From assembly GCA_049472395.1 (NCBI GenBank), contig JBLIRR010000010.1, positions 62,001-126,000 of the forward strand: a stretch of 64,000 nt of DNA, given 5' to 3'. Position 1 is the first letter of the stretch. Each line of letters begins with the position of its first letter. A program made the translations under genes and the position numbers. This document shows, piece by piece, positions 56,350-64,000 of this stretch. Under the pieces are notes generated by a model. It made no database searches and was not told the origin of the DNA. It saw only the letters and a list, made by a program, of their open reading frames with translations. Source of the DNA: JBLIRR01 sp049472395 (lineage in GTDB: Bacteria > SZUA-182 > DTGQ01 > JBLIRR01).

Positions 56350-57297
56350 TCAATTTCTCACAAAATCATAGAGCGGCTTTAATCGCCCAGGGTCCTTTAA
56401 TCGGGCCATAGCCTTATGTTGAATTTGCCTAATTCTTTCGCGTGAGAGCTTAAAATAATCTCCTACTTCTTCTAGCGTTTTTTCTTCTAATGAACCGGAA
56501 AGACCAAATCTCATTTCAATCACACTCTTTTCTCTTTCTGTGAGTGTATGCAATACCTTTTGAATTTGATCCCGAAGATTGTCATTTATAATTTTATCCA
56601 ATGCTGACACACATTGCTTATCTTCTATATAGTCAACAATACTATAATTGCCAAATTCAGCCATAGGCTGTTCCATCGAAATAGGATTTTTTATTACATT
56701 TAATAGTTCCTGAATCTTTTTTACAGACACGCCCATGCTTTTTGCAAGCTCTTGCAGGTTAGGCTCCCTTTTATTCTCTTGCAGCAATCTCTGATGGTGT
56801 TTAATTAATAGCTTAATTGCATCCATAGTATGCACTGGAATTCTAATGGTGCGTGCCTTATCAGCTAATGCCCTTGTAATTCCCTGCCGAATCCACCATA
56901 TAGCATACGTACTGAATTTGCACTCACGTTTCACATCAAATTTCTCAACAGCTTTCATCAATCCGAGATTACCTTCCTGTACCAAATCTAGAAATGGAAG
57001 GCCGCAATTAATATATCTTTTTGCAATATTAACCACGAGTCGTAAATTAGCTTTTGTCAATTTAATTTTAGCCTCATTATCACCCTCAGATATCCTTCTC
57101 GCATACTCCATCTCTTTCTCCCGTGATAAAAGGGGCACTTTGGCTATTTCTCGTAAATATATCTTAATATCATAATCTGTCTCACTTGCCTTATCTCCAT
57201 TTTCAGAGCCTGTTTCTCCCTCTTCATGATCAAAATCTATATCTTCATAATATATCTCTTCAGAATTATTTTCTACTTTTACACTATCATAAAACAT
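56350..57297 (-). CDS. Sigma-70 family factor of primary/RpoS-like type
   Basis: 315 residues without region 1.1. Region 1.2 begins YDIKIYLREIAKVPLLSREKE (quoted in part: IYLREIAKVPLL). Region 2 has NLRLVVNIAKRY, LDLVQEGNLGLMKAVEKFD and FSTYAIWWIRQGI; region 3 contains the RTIRIPVHTMD edge; region 4 is LTEREKSVIEMRFGL with the helix-turn-helix TLEEVGDYFKLSRERIRQIQ. These match the consensus of group 1/2 factors that read TTGACA/TATAAT promoters, several of which are visible in the window. Being short, it may be a group 2 (RpoS-like) factor or a compact housekeeping factor. Confidence 0.92.
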   Translation of the reverse strand: MFYDSVKVENNSEEIYYEDIDFDHEEGETGSENGDKASETDYDIKIYLREIAKVPLLSREKEMEYARRISEGDNEAKIKLTKANLRLVVNIAKRYINCGLPFLDLVQEGNLGLMKAVEKFDVKRECKFSTYAIWWIRQGITRALADKARTIRIPVHTMDAIKLLIKHHQRLLQENKREPNLQELAKSMGVSVKKIQELLNVIKNPISMEQPMAEFGNYSIVDYIEDKQCVSALDKIINDNLRDQIQKVLHTLTEREKSVIEMRFGLSGSLEEKTLEEVGDYFKLSRERIRQIQHKAMARLKDPGRLKPLYDFVRN

Positions 57298-57356
57298 CTC
57301 TCACACCTATCTATCCTTCTCCACCCCCCGCGTATACTACCTTTGAATTTCTTATT

Positions 57357-57770
57357 TTACTTTTTAGAACAGAGTGAAACATAGTGCATTCTTAAGGCAT
57401 AAAGAATCTCTTGGATTATTTTGGTTTCTTCATCTGTTCTGTTACCTTTTGTTTTCTCCTCTAACATGGCAATCAAATCTATATAATGCTTTGCCATAGG
57501 CAGATTTACCTCTGCTTTCTTTCCTGCTTCCTCTGGTGGTTCCATATGCATATATGCATTAGCGTTAATTGAGAAAATTAAGGATAATAAGGTAGGCTCC
57601 TGCAAGGGAGTTGTTTTATTATCCTTTTGATGTTGTTCTTCTTTTTGTGAAGAACTTTGTTTATTTTCTTGATTTAATTCTTTTTTATCTTCTTCTTGTC
57701 TTATTTCTTTTTCTTTTGATTTAAATCTGCGATCACAAATATTAAATCCTTTATTTTGTTGTTCCCCCAT
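57357..57770 (-). CDS. DUF1844 protein
   Basis: 137 residues. A charged, Gln/Lys/Glu-rich N-terminal half is followed by the DUF1844 core: LLSLIFSINANAYMHM, LPMAKHYIDLIAMLEEKTKGN, then EILYALRMHYVSLC. Function unknown; the family is common in Gram-negative anaerobes and planctomycetes. A GGAG ribosome site precedes the ATG. Lies 59 bases upstream of the sigma factor on the same strand. Confidence 0.85.
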   Translation of the reverse strand: MGEQQNKGFNICDRRFKSKEKEIRQEEDKKELNQENKQSSSQKEEQHQKDNKTTPLQEPTLLSLIFSINANAYMHMEPPEEAGKKAEVNLPMAKHYIDLIAMLEEKTKGNRTDEETKIIQEILYALRMHYVSLCSKK

Positions 57771-58120
57771 ATATCTACTTTCTCCTTTTAATATTTCTCT
57801 CTCCTCACTATTTCTTTCTTAATTAATGTGTATATCACTAATTTCATTACTTAGTTTTGCAAAATGTATTCCTATAATGCTTTCAAATTTTAAACATTTA
57901 ATGAGTGTTTCTTTCTCCTGTCTTGTTGTTATTTTAACAAATTGAAAATCAATGTGTAATGAATAAATTTACATAAGAAAATTTAGTAAAGAAAGTAAGG
58001 AATTTAATGCTCACTACTATTTTTTTTAAGAAATGTGTGTCATAAAATTTATGTGATATACGTTATTCTCTCTTTTGGGCACTTAAATTCACTTCAAAAT
58101 TCTGTTTCACCTAAATAAAC
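57771..58120. other. Intergenic stretch without a supported gene
   Basis: About 350 very AT-rich bases between the groEL terminator and the DUF1844 gene. It should contain the DUF1844 promoter, but no convincing -35/-10 pair was found. A minus-strand frame of about 46 codons lacks any start codon and is not called. Confidence 0.5.
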
Positions 58121-58149
58121 AGGCCCTTGCCATAAAATGACAAGGGCCT
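58121..58149 (-). terminator. Terminator of groESL
   Basis: AGGCCCTTG and CAAGGGCCT form a 9-bp perfect stem with an 11-base loop, 32 bases after the groEL stop, followed on the minus strand by GTTTATTT. A good intrinsic terminator with a broken T-tract. Confidence 0.75.
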
Positions 58150-58180
58150 TCTTGAGCATAATGTTTGAAATGGTGTGGGA

Positions 58181-59824
58181 TTAATACATTCCACCCATTC
58201 CTCCACCCATTCCACCCATTCCTCCACCAGGAGCAGGATGGGCTTTTTCTTCCTCTTTTATCTCAGTAACAAGACATTCTGTGGTGAGCATTAAAGCTGC
58301 AATACTTGCTGCATTCTGAAGTGCCGATCGGGTAACCTTTGTTGGATCTACAATACCAGCGTTTACTAAATCTTCATAGCGATCATTTTCCGCATTATAT
58401 CCAAAATTACCTGTCTTCTCTTTTACTTTTTGGACTACAATAGATCCCTCAACTCCTGCATTTTCGGCAATCCGTCGGATAGGCTCTTCTATTGCCCTTC
58501 TAATAATATTTTTTCCAACCTCTTCGTCACCTTCAAGTTTTAATTTATCAAGTTCCGGTAATGTCCTAAGAAGAGCAACCCCTCCTCCCGGGACAATTCC
58601 CTCTTCCACAGCAGCTCGTGTTGCATTCATAGCATCTTCAACCCGTGCCTTTTTCTCTTTCATTTCAGTTTCAGTTGCAGCACCAACATTAATTACAGCA
58701 ACACCCCCCACCAGTTTCGCAAGTCTTTCTTGAAGTTTTTCCCGATCATAATCTGAAGTTGTGGTTTCAATTTGGGACTTGATTTGTTTCACCCGGCCCT
58801 CAATATCTTCTGGTTTGCCATTGCCTTCGACAATTGTGGTATTATCCTTATCTATAGTTATTCTCTTTGCCTTTCCAAGATCTGCAAGGGTTATATTTTC
58901 GAGCTTGATCCCCATATCTTCACTAATAACCCTACCGCCTGTTAAAACTGCAATATCTTCAAGCATTGCCTTTCTGCGATCACCGAATCCAGGTGCCTTC
59001 ACTGCAGCACAATTCAGTGTCCCTCTCAGTTTATTTACTACTAAGGTCGCCAGGGCTTCTCCCTCAATATCTTCAGCAATGATAAGAAGTGGTTTGCTCA
59101 TTTTCGCAATTTGCTCGAGTATTGGGAGCAGATCCTTCATACTGCTGATCTTTTTCTCGTTCAGAAGGATATAAGGCTCTGTAAGAATAGTTTCCATCCT
59201 CTCTTGATCGGTTATAAAATAAGGGGATACATATCCACGATCAAATTGCATTCCCTCAACAAACTCAAGGGATGTTTCCATGCTTTTTGCCTCTTCAACC
59301 GTTATTACGCCATCTTTGCCAACTTTATCCATTGCTTCGGCAATAATATCACCTATTGTTTGATCATTATTTGCTGAAATGACCCCTACCTGGGATATCT
59401 CTTTTTTGTCTTTCACAGTAGTTGAAATCTTTTTTAATTCAGCGACAACTTTTTCAACAGCCTTTTCAATTCCTCTCTTTAATGCCATTGGATTAGCGCC
59501 GGCTGTGACATTTTTTATCCCCTCTCTATAAATACTTTGTGCGAGAACAGTCGCAGTGGTAGTACCGTCACCGGCTGTATCGCTCGTCTTAGAGGCGACC
59601 TCCTTTACCATCTGAGCACCCATATTTTCATAAGGGTCCTCAAGCTCGATCTCTTTAGCAACAGTTACCCCATCTTTCGTAACCGTAGGTGAACCGAATT
59701 TCTTATCCAAAATAACATTTCGTCCCTTCGGGCCTAATGTGACTACAACTGCCTTGGCCAGTTTATCTATACCCTTGGCAATAGATCGTCTTGCATCTTC
59801 ACTAAAATTAAGCTGTTTTGCCAT
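58181..59824 (-). CDS. groL: Chaperonin GroEL
   Basis: 547 residues, normal length, forming the 14-mer folding chamber with GroES. Conserved segments: LGPKGRNVILDKKFGSP, VTKDGVTVAKEIEL, AGDGTTTATVLAQ with the catalytic Asp and VPGGGVALLR near residue 412. It ends in the disordered Gly-Met tail GGMGGGMGGMY. It follows groES by 51 bases in one operon controlled by CIRCE. Confidence 0.99.
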   Translation of the reverse strand: MAKQLNFSEDARRSIAKGIDKLAKAVVVTLGPKGRNVILDKKFGSPTVTKDGVTVAKEIELEDPYENMGAQMVKEVASKTSDTAGDGTTTATVLAQSIYREGIKNVTAGANPMALKRGIEKAVEKVVAELKKISTTVKDKKEISQVGVISANNDQTIGDIIAEAMDKVGKDGVITVEEAKSMETSLEFVEGMQFDRGYVSPYFITDQERMETILTEPYILLNEKKISSMKDLLPILEQIAKMSKPLLIIAEDIEGEALATLVVNKLRGTLNCAAVKAPGFGDRRKAMLEDIAVLTGGRVISEDMGIKLENITLADLGKAKRITIDKDNTTIVEGNGKPEDIEGRVKQIKSQIETTTSDYDREKLQERLAKLVGGVAVINVGAATETEMKEKKARVEDAMNATRAAVEEGIVPGGGVALLRTLPELDKLKLEGDEEVGKNIIRRAIEEPIRRIAENAGVEGSIVVQKVKEKTGNFGYNAENDRYEDLVNAGIVDPTKVTRSALQNAASIAALMLTTECLVTEIKEEEKAHPAPGGGMGGMGGGMGGMY

Positions 59825-59875
59825 TTATCTTTCTCCCTTAGTTAAAATTACCCGTTTTTCTCTTTTTTGTATTTT

Positions 59876-60163
59876 TTACTCTAAAATTCCCAGAACGTCG
59901 TCTTCTCGCATAATTAAATATTCCTGATCATCCAGCTTTATTTCTGTACCTGCATATTTTCCAAAAAGAATCCTATCTCCTACCTTAACATCCATTGGAG
60001 CCTTTGTGCCATCATCCTTTACTTTTCCTCCACCGACAGCCATAACCTTTCCTTCCATAGGTTTTTCCTTTGCAGTATCCGGGATGATTATTCCACCTTT
60101 TTTTTGCTCACCTATCTCAACCCTTTGTACCAATAATCTGTCCTGTAATGGTTTAATATTCAT
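59876..60163 (-). CDS. groS: Co-chaperonin GroES
   Basis: 95 residues, the heptameric lid of GroEL. Begins NIKPLQDRLLVQRVE, with the mobile loop EKKGGIIIPDTAKEKP-like (here EQKKGGIIIPDTAKEKP) and the roof VMAVGGGK. GGAG lies 5 bases before the ATG. First gene of groESL. Confidence 0.99.
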   Translation of the reverse strand: MNIKPLQDRLLVQRVEIGEQKKGGIIIPDTAKEKPMEGKVMAVGGGKVKDDGTKAPMDVKVGDRILFGKYAGTEIKLDDQEYLIMREDDVLGILE

Positions 60164-60273
60164 TGCTGCTCCTTTCTTACATTATTCCTTTAAATTATAT
60201 TGACCTTCTTTTTTTATGATGCTGCTCTAAATAACTCCTTTTCTTCTATCTTCACCCCCTTATTCCTATTTTG

Positions 60274-60300
60274 TTAGCACTCTCGCCTAATGAGTGCTAA
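60274..60300. promoter_or_regulatory. CIRCE operator for HrcA upstream of groESL
   Basis: TTAGCACTC, 9 bases, GAGTGCTAA: a perfect match to the CIRCE consensus. It begins about 10 bases after the predicted -10 box, so HrcA bound there would block transcription start. The hrcA gene is not in the window. Confidence 0.97.
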
Positions 60301-60310
60301 TTTTTTATTT

Positions 60311-60339
60311 ACTATAGTGACAGCAAGAAGGAAAAGCAA
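60311..60339 (-). promoter_or_regulatory. groESL promoter
   Basis: Minus strand TTGCTT (60334-60339), 17 bases, TATAGT (60311-60316), directly upstream of CIRCE. The start site would fall at the edge of the operator. Confidence 0.7.
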
Positions 60340-60447
60340 ACTTAATTAAAGGCAATTATATGGAAAAAAACATGGAAAATAGCTTAATATCTCCAATTTT
60401 CTTTGATTTTATCTATATTATTCTATTTTTTTATAATGTACTATAAT

Positions 60448-60610
60448 AGCAATTCTAATTTTGGGTACATAACATGTGGCAAGTGGGGTCAAGTCTTGAA
60501 ATATGAGAACGGAGATACAATATATTCAAGGATTATCCTTCGAGTCGTTGTCAATATTTCAAGACCTGACCCTGCGGTCGAGGAACCTAACAGTCAAAAT
60601 TAGAATTGCT
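60448..60610. mobile_element. Nested inverted-repeat element (MITE/REP-like), copy B
   Basis: This 163-base element lies in the 585-base gap 60164-60748. Outer ends AGCAATTCTAATTTTG (60448-60463) and its perfect inverse (60595-60610) form a 16-bp terminal inverted repeat. Inside, GGGGTCAAGTCTTGAAATAT (60485-60504) faces ATATTTCAAGACCTGACCC (60554-60572) with few mismatches. No gene. The arms match copy A at 54.6 kb and part of the decayed copy at 40.8 kb. The remaining bases of the gap hold the groESL control region and the promoter of the next gene. Confidence 0.85.
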
Positions 60611-60665
60611 GGTACAATAAGGTTTCAGTGTATCTTTTAATAAATATTTTATATTAATACTTTTG

Positions 60666-60694
60666 TTGACAATTCTGAATGTGAAGTATAAAAT
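60666..60694 (+). promoter_or_regulatory. Promoter of the 60749 gene
   Basis: TTGACA (60666-60671), 17 bases, TAAAAT (60689-60694), about 55 bases before the ATG. Confidence 0.65.
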
Positions 60695-60716
60695 TTATGC
60701 TGTTTAGAGCATAAAT
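60693..60716. promoter_or_regulatory. Perfect 9-bp inverted repeat at the start site of the 60749 gene
   Basis: ATTTATGCT and AGCATAAAT with a 6-base loop, overlapping the end of the -10 box and the expected start site. Position and symmetry suggest an operator for a dimeric repressor or a 5' mRNA hairpin. Confidence 0.45.
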
Positions 60717-60748
60717 AATTAGGAAAGGCTTAATTCAAAATATTTAAG

Positions 60749-61420
60749 ATGAACTTTTTTAAAAAAATTCCTTTACTCATCACCTTGACAGTAATCCTTG
60801 TGAGTTTTTATCCATGCTCTTCAATGAGAGCACAACAATCTTCGCCACGATTTACAGGCACGCTCCAGTGGAACCAATACATCGAAATATCAGAAACTAA
60901 AAAGGAAATGACAGCCTCTAATTTTGAACTCAGTCTGGGTTTTTCCTCTCCTCAAACTCTTGAGCTTTATTTTTCTCTTGGCCTTGAAGAACTGGACTTT
61001 ACAGATGAAAGTGGAGTAAATAAAAATCTTGAGCCTGCTCTTTCTTGGAAAATAGGAGGAATTCTTTATATTTTAAAAAATCTTCAGGTGGGAATTCCGC
61101 TTGATTTTTCCATTTCTTTAGATTATCTCATGGCGGTTCATGATGAGGAAGAACTTTCTAACCGAAAATATACTCATAAAAGAATTTTATGCACAGGAGA
61201 TTTTTATTGGTATTATTCTCAAGTGAGCCCATACATAAAATTTGGGCTCGCTCGATCGGAATTAGATACTCCTTCTGATGAGCGTGATGTTGCAGAAAAA
61301 CTGTCTTTAATTTTCACAGGAGGAATAAAATTCCCAATGATCCAAAATCTATTGGGAAAAATTGAGGCAAATATGTATAAGGATCTTGGTTTCTGTCTTG
61401 GCTTAGAGCACCATTTTTAA
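60749..61420 (+). CDS. Small outer-membrane-barrel-like protein
   Basis: 223 residues with a signal peptide (hydrophobic 8-24, cleavage near MRAQQS). The rest alternates aromatic and polar residues in strands (TLQWNQYIEIS, FYWYYSQVSPYIKFGLA) and ends in GLEHHF with terminal Phe, as in eight-stranded outer-membrane barrels. No specific family is recognised. It has its own promoter and inverted repeat and stands 70 bases before the formate dehydrogenase gene, so the two could be cotranscribed. Confidence 0.7.
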   Translation: MNFFKKIPLLITLTVILVSFYPCSSMRAQQSSPRFTGTLQWNQYIEISETKKEMTASNFELSLGFSSPQTLELYFSLGLEELDFTDESGVNKNLEPALSWKIGGILYILKNLQVGIPLDFSISLDYLMAVHDEEELSNRKYTHKRILCTGDFYWYYSQVSPYIKFGLARSELDTPSDERDVAEKLSLIFTGGIKFPMIQNLLGKIEANMYKDLGFCLGLEHHF

Positions 61421-61490
61421 ATAATAAAGCTAAGATGGAAGCTTAATTATAATTTATTAACCTTAATAAATAAAGGGGGGGGAGAACTTT

Positions 61491-64000
61491 ATGACAGAAA
61501 TAAATCGTAGAAGTTTTTTAAAGCTATCTGGTGCGACAACGGCTGGTTTTGTATTAAAAGAACTTGGTTTCGATGTAGCATCACTCTACGCTGAAGTCAC
61601 TCCTTTGCGCTCTGCATATTCAAAGGAAACATATACTATTTGTCCTTATTGTGCCGTAGGCTGCGGGATCATTGTCCATTCTAAAAATGGAAAGGTAATT
61701 TATACTGAAGGTGATCCTGACCATCCCATTAACAGAGGTTCCTTGTGCAGCAAAGGAAGCGCAGTCTACCAACTATCGGACAATAACTCAGCGAGATCTA
61801 AAAAACCTTTATATCGGGAACCAAAGAGCACCCAATGGAAAGAAGTTACATGGAAATGGGCAATAGAAAACATTGCCGACCGTGTCTACAACGTGAGAGA
61901 AAAAAATTTTATTTTTAAAAATGCTTCAGGACAAACGGTGAACCGAATAGATGCTATTGCATCTGTTGGCAGTGCTGCGATGGATAATGAGGAATGTTAT
62001 GCCTATCGAAAGTTCCTCACTGCTCTTGGATTAGTCTATATTGAACACCAGGCCCGTATTTGACACTCCGCGACGGTAGCGGCTCTGGCAGAGTCGTTTG
62101 GTAGAGGAGCAATGACCAATCATTGGACTGATCTTCAAAACGCAGATACTATCCTGATTATGGGAAGCAATGCGGCAGAGAATCACCCCATTTCTTTTAA
62201 ATGGGTAACGAAAGCAATGGAAAAAGGGGCCACGCTGATAAGCGTCGATCCCAGGTTTACCAGAACTTCAGCAAAAGCTCACATCTATGCTCCTATAAGG
62301 TCTGGGGCTGATATTGCCTTCCTTGGAGGAATGATCAAATATATCATAGATAATAAGCTATATTTTGAGAAATACGTAAAATTATACACCAATGCTTCTT
62401 TTATTCTAGATCCGGGCTTTAAGCTCCCTGGAGATAATGGCGGGGTCTTCTCCGGATATGATCCCAAAACCAGAAAGTATAATAAAGCCACGTGGACTTT
62501 TCAAAAAGATGCCCAGGGTATTATCGAGAAAGATCCTACTCTCAAGCATCCTCTTTGCGTATTTCAACAATTAAAGAGACATTACGCAAGATATGATCTT
62601 GATATAGTATCTAAGATTACTGGTACGCCAAAGGAACTTTTAGAAAAAGTCTATAAAGATTATGCCTCAACCGGGAAAGCTGGAAAAGCAGGAACAATTA
62701 TGTATGCTATGGGCTGGACTCAGCATACAGTAGGGACTCAAAATATCCGTACTATGGCTATTATCCAATTACTTCTCGGCAATATGGGAGTTGCAGGTGG
62801 GGGCGTCAATGCGCTGCGAGGGGAATCCAACGTCCAAGGGTCCACTGATCACTGCTTGCTCTTTCATATTCTTCCCGGATATTTGAAAACGCCCAAGGCT
62901 TCCGAGCCTACTCTTAAAGAGTATAACGATAAATATACGCCTAAAACAGCTGATTCTAAAAGTGCAAATTGGTGGGGCAACTACCCTAAATATTCTGTAA
63001 GTTTGCTTAAGGCCTTCTTTGGATCGAATGCCTCTTTATCAAATGACTTTGGCTATTCCTGGTTGCCAAAGCTTGACGATGGCGCGAACTATTCATGGCT
63101 CACTCTATTTGATAAAATGGATAAAGGTGCAATCAAAGGCTTTTTTTCATGGGGTCAAAATCCTGCATGCAGTGGAGCTAATGCGGGCAAGGTCCGAAGG
63201 GCTATGGGAAAACTGGACTGGATGGTAAATGTAAACATCTTTGAGAATGAAACCGGTTCCTTTTGGAAAGGCCCTGGAATGAATCCCTCTGATATTAAGA
63301 CTGAAGTCTTTTTTCTTCCTTGTGCGGGCTTTTTTGAAAAAGAAGGAAGTATCACAAACAGCGGAAGATGGATGCAGTGGAGATATAAAGCTGTTGAACC
63401 TGCCGGTGACTCAAAACCTGATGGCGAAATAATAAGTGAGCTTGTTCATCAGATAAAAGAATTGGTAAAGGCAAAGGGAAGTAAATTTCCTGATCCGATC
63501 CTCAATATGACATGGGACTATGGTCCAAAAAAAGCCGATGGCTCCCTTCTTTATTTTGATGCTCATGAAGCGGCGAAGGAAATCAACGGGTACTTTTTGG
63601 AGGATACTGTTATCAAAGGTAAACTTTATAAAAAGGGAACTTTAGTGCCAAGTTTTGCCTTCTTGCAAAGTGACGGATCAACTTCTTCAGGAAATTGGCT
63701 TTATTGTAATAGCTATACCGATGAGGGAAATATGGCTGCCCGCCGCAATAATAAGGATAAAAGCGGCATTGGCCTCTATTCTGAATGGTCGTGGTGCTGG
63801 CCGGTCAACAGAAGAATTATCTATAACCGGGCATCTGTGGATGAACAGGGGCGCCCGTGGGATAAAGAACATCCTGTTATTTATTGGAATGGAAGTGCGT
63901 GGATTGGGGATGTGCCTGATGGCGGTTGGCCACCACTTGAGAATAGTGAAAAAACTCGATATGCCTTTATTATGAAGCCAGAGGGTCATGCCCATATCTT
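61491..64000 (+). CDS. fdnG: Selenocysteine-containing, Tat-exported formate dehydrogenase alpha subunit (FDH-N type), C-terminus cut by window edge
   Basis: Oxidises formate at a molybdenum or tungsten bis-MGD site. An N-terminal Tat signal (NRRSFLKLSG, residues 5-14) directs it to the periplasm. The [4Fe-4S] motif CPYCAVGCG with a later LCSKGS follows. At codon 191 (62061-62063) the frame has UGA in the context EHQARI-U-HSATVAALAESFGRGA, matching the active-site Sec of E. coli FdnG/FdoG. After it the same frame stays open for about 645 codons to the window edge with clear homology (MGSNAAENHPISFKW, SWGQNPACSGAN). Read naively, the gene would look like a 190-residue truncated protein. selA (36 kb) provides the Sec machinery. 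An AGGGGGGGGAG ribosome site precedes the ATG. The iron-sulfur and cytochrome subunits would lie beyond the edge. Confidence 0.95.
62061..62098 (+). other. In-frame UGA(Sec) with downstream bacterial SECIS hairpin
   Basis: UGA at 62061-62063 is followed by a stem at 62078-62098: AGCGGCUCU pairs with AGAGUCGUU (two G-U pairs) around a GGC loop. Position, about 15 bases past the UGA, and the G-containing apical loop match the bSECIS elements read by SelB in formate dehydrogenase genes. The hairpin lies inside the coding sequence. The loop is a few bases further from the UGA than in E. coli fdhF. Confidence 0.8.

Noticed and set aside
57820..57972. A 46-codon minus-strand frame in the groEL-DUF1844 gap
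   Set aside because: No ATG, GTG or TTG start in frame and no recognisable product; the AT-rich background makes such open frames likely by chance.
61491..62063. Formate dehydrogenase called as a 190-residue pseudogene
   Set aside because: The stop is the conserved Sec codon, the frame continues with homology to the window edge, and selA is present.
1..64000. tRNA, rRNA, CRISPR or prophage regions
   Set aside because: No cloverleaf, rRNA-like stretch, regularly spaced repeats, integrase or phage genes were found on reading the window.

Overview
The window is AT-rich, gene-dense chromosomal DNA from an anaerobic, diderm (Gram-negative) bacterium. The outer envelope is shown by a BamA/Omp85 protein, a TolC-type channel and at least two other predicted outer-membrane barrels. 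Anaerobic life is suggested by a MvhADG-type [NiFe] hydrogenase, a selenocysteine formate dehydrogenase, an anaerobic-type homocysteine pathway (DUF39 plus NIL-ferredoxin) and radical SAM chemistry. The gene mix (DUF507, DUF1844, DUF2065, DUF1786, GldAFG) fits a deep-branching anaerobic lineage, but I cannot assign a phylum from the sequence alone.

Layout. 1-4.7 kb (minus): mvhD-mvhG-mvhA, a hydrogenase maturation protease and a PlsC-like acyltransferase that runs off the left edge. 4.9-13.6 kb (minus): a probable seven-gene operon behind a consensus promoter at 13.6 kb, with a Spy/CpxP-like protein, the DUF39/NIL-ferredoxin homocysteine pair, an 867-residue surface protein, a zinc-ribbon membrane protein, hisS and aspS. 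13.8-22.6 kb: a secreted metalloprotease, a Nudix hydrolase, a TolC-like protein, radC, queC and bamA. 22.6-27.2 kb (minus): a very large hybrid histidine-kinase-like protein whose phosphotransfer residues are missing, and a DUF1786 protein. 27.3-37.6 kb: SpoIID-like protein, queA, fdhD, ribosomal protein S1, a CcdA/DsbD-type thiol transporter, a radical SAM protein, DUF507, a PP-loop ATPase, DUF2065 and selA. 37.6-49.8 kb: three tandem paralogous gluzincin metalloproteases and a convergent propeller/repeat protein, all four ending in the same short Cys-Phe tail. 49.8-54.4 kb (minus): a GldAFG-type ABC exporter with a DUF4340 protein. 54.7-60.3 kb (minus): HtrA/DegP protease, a primary-type sigma factor, DUF1844 and groESL under a CIRCE operator. 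60.7-64 kb (plus): a small barrel protein and the start of a Tat-exported formate dehydrogenase with an in-frame UGA.

How the parts fit. selA, fdhD and the UGA-containing formate dehydrogenase form a coherent selenium/formate set, although this FdhD lacks the usual Cys pair. Hydrogenase and formate dehydrogenase suggest H2/formate metabolism. queC and queA belong to queuosine synthesis. The protease/propeller block with its shared tail, beside the Gld-type exporter, is the best candidate for an undescribed surface-protein system. Two copies (and a decayed third) of a nested inverted-repeat element mark mobile DNA. No rRNA, tRNA, CRISPR array or transposase gene was seen.
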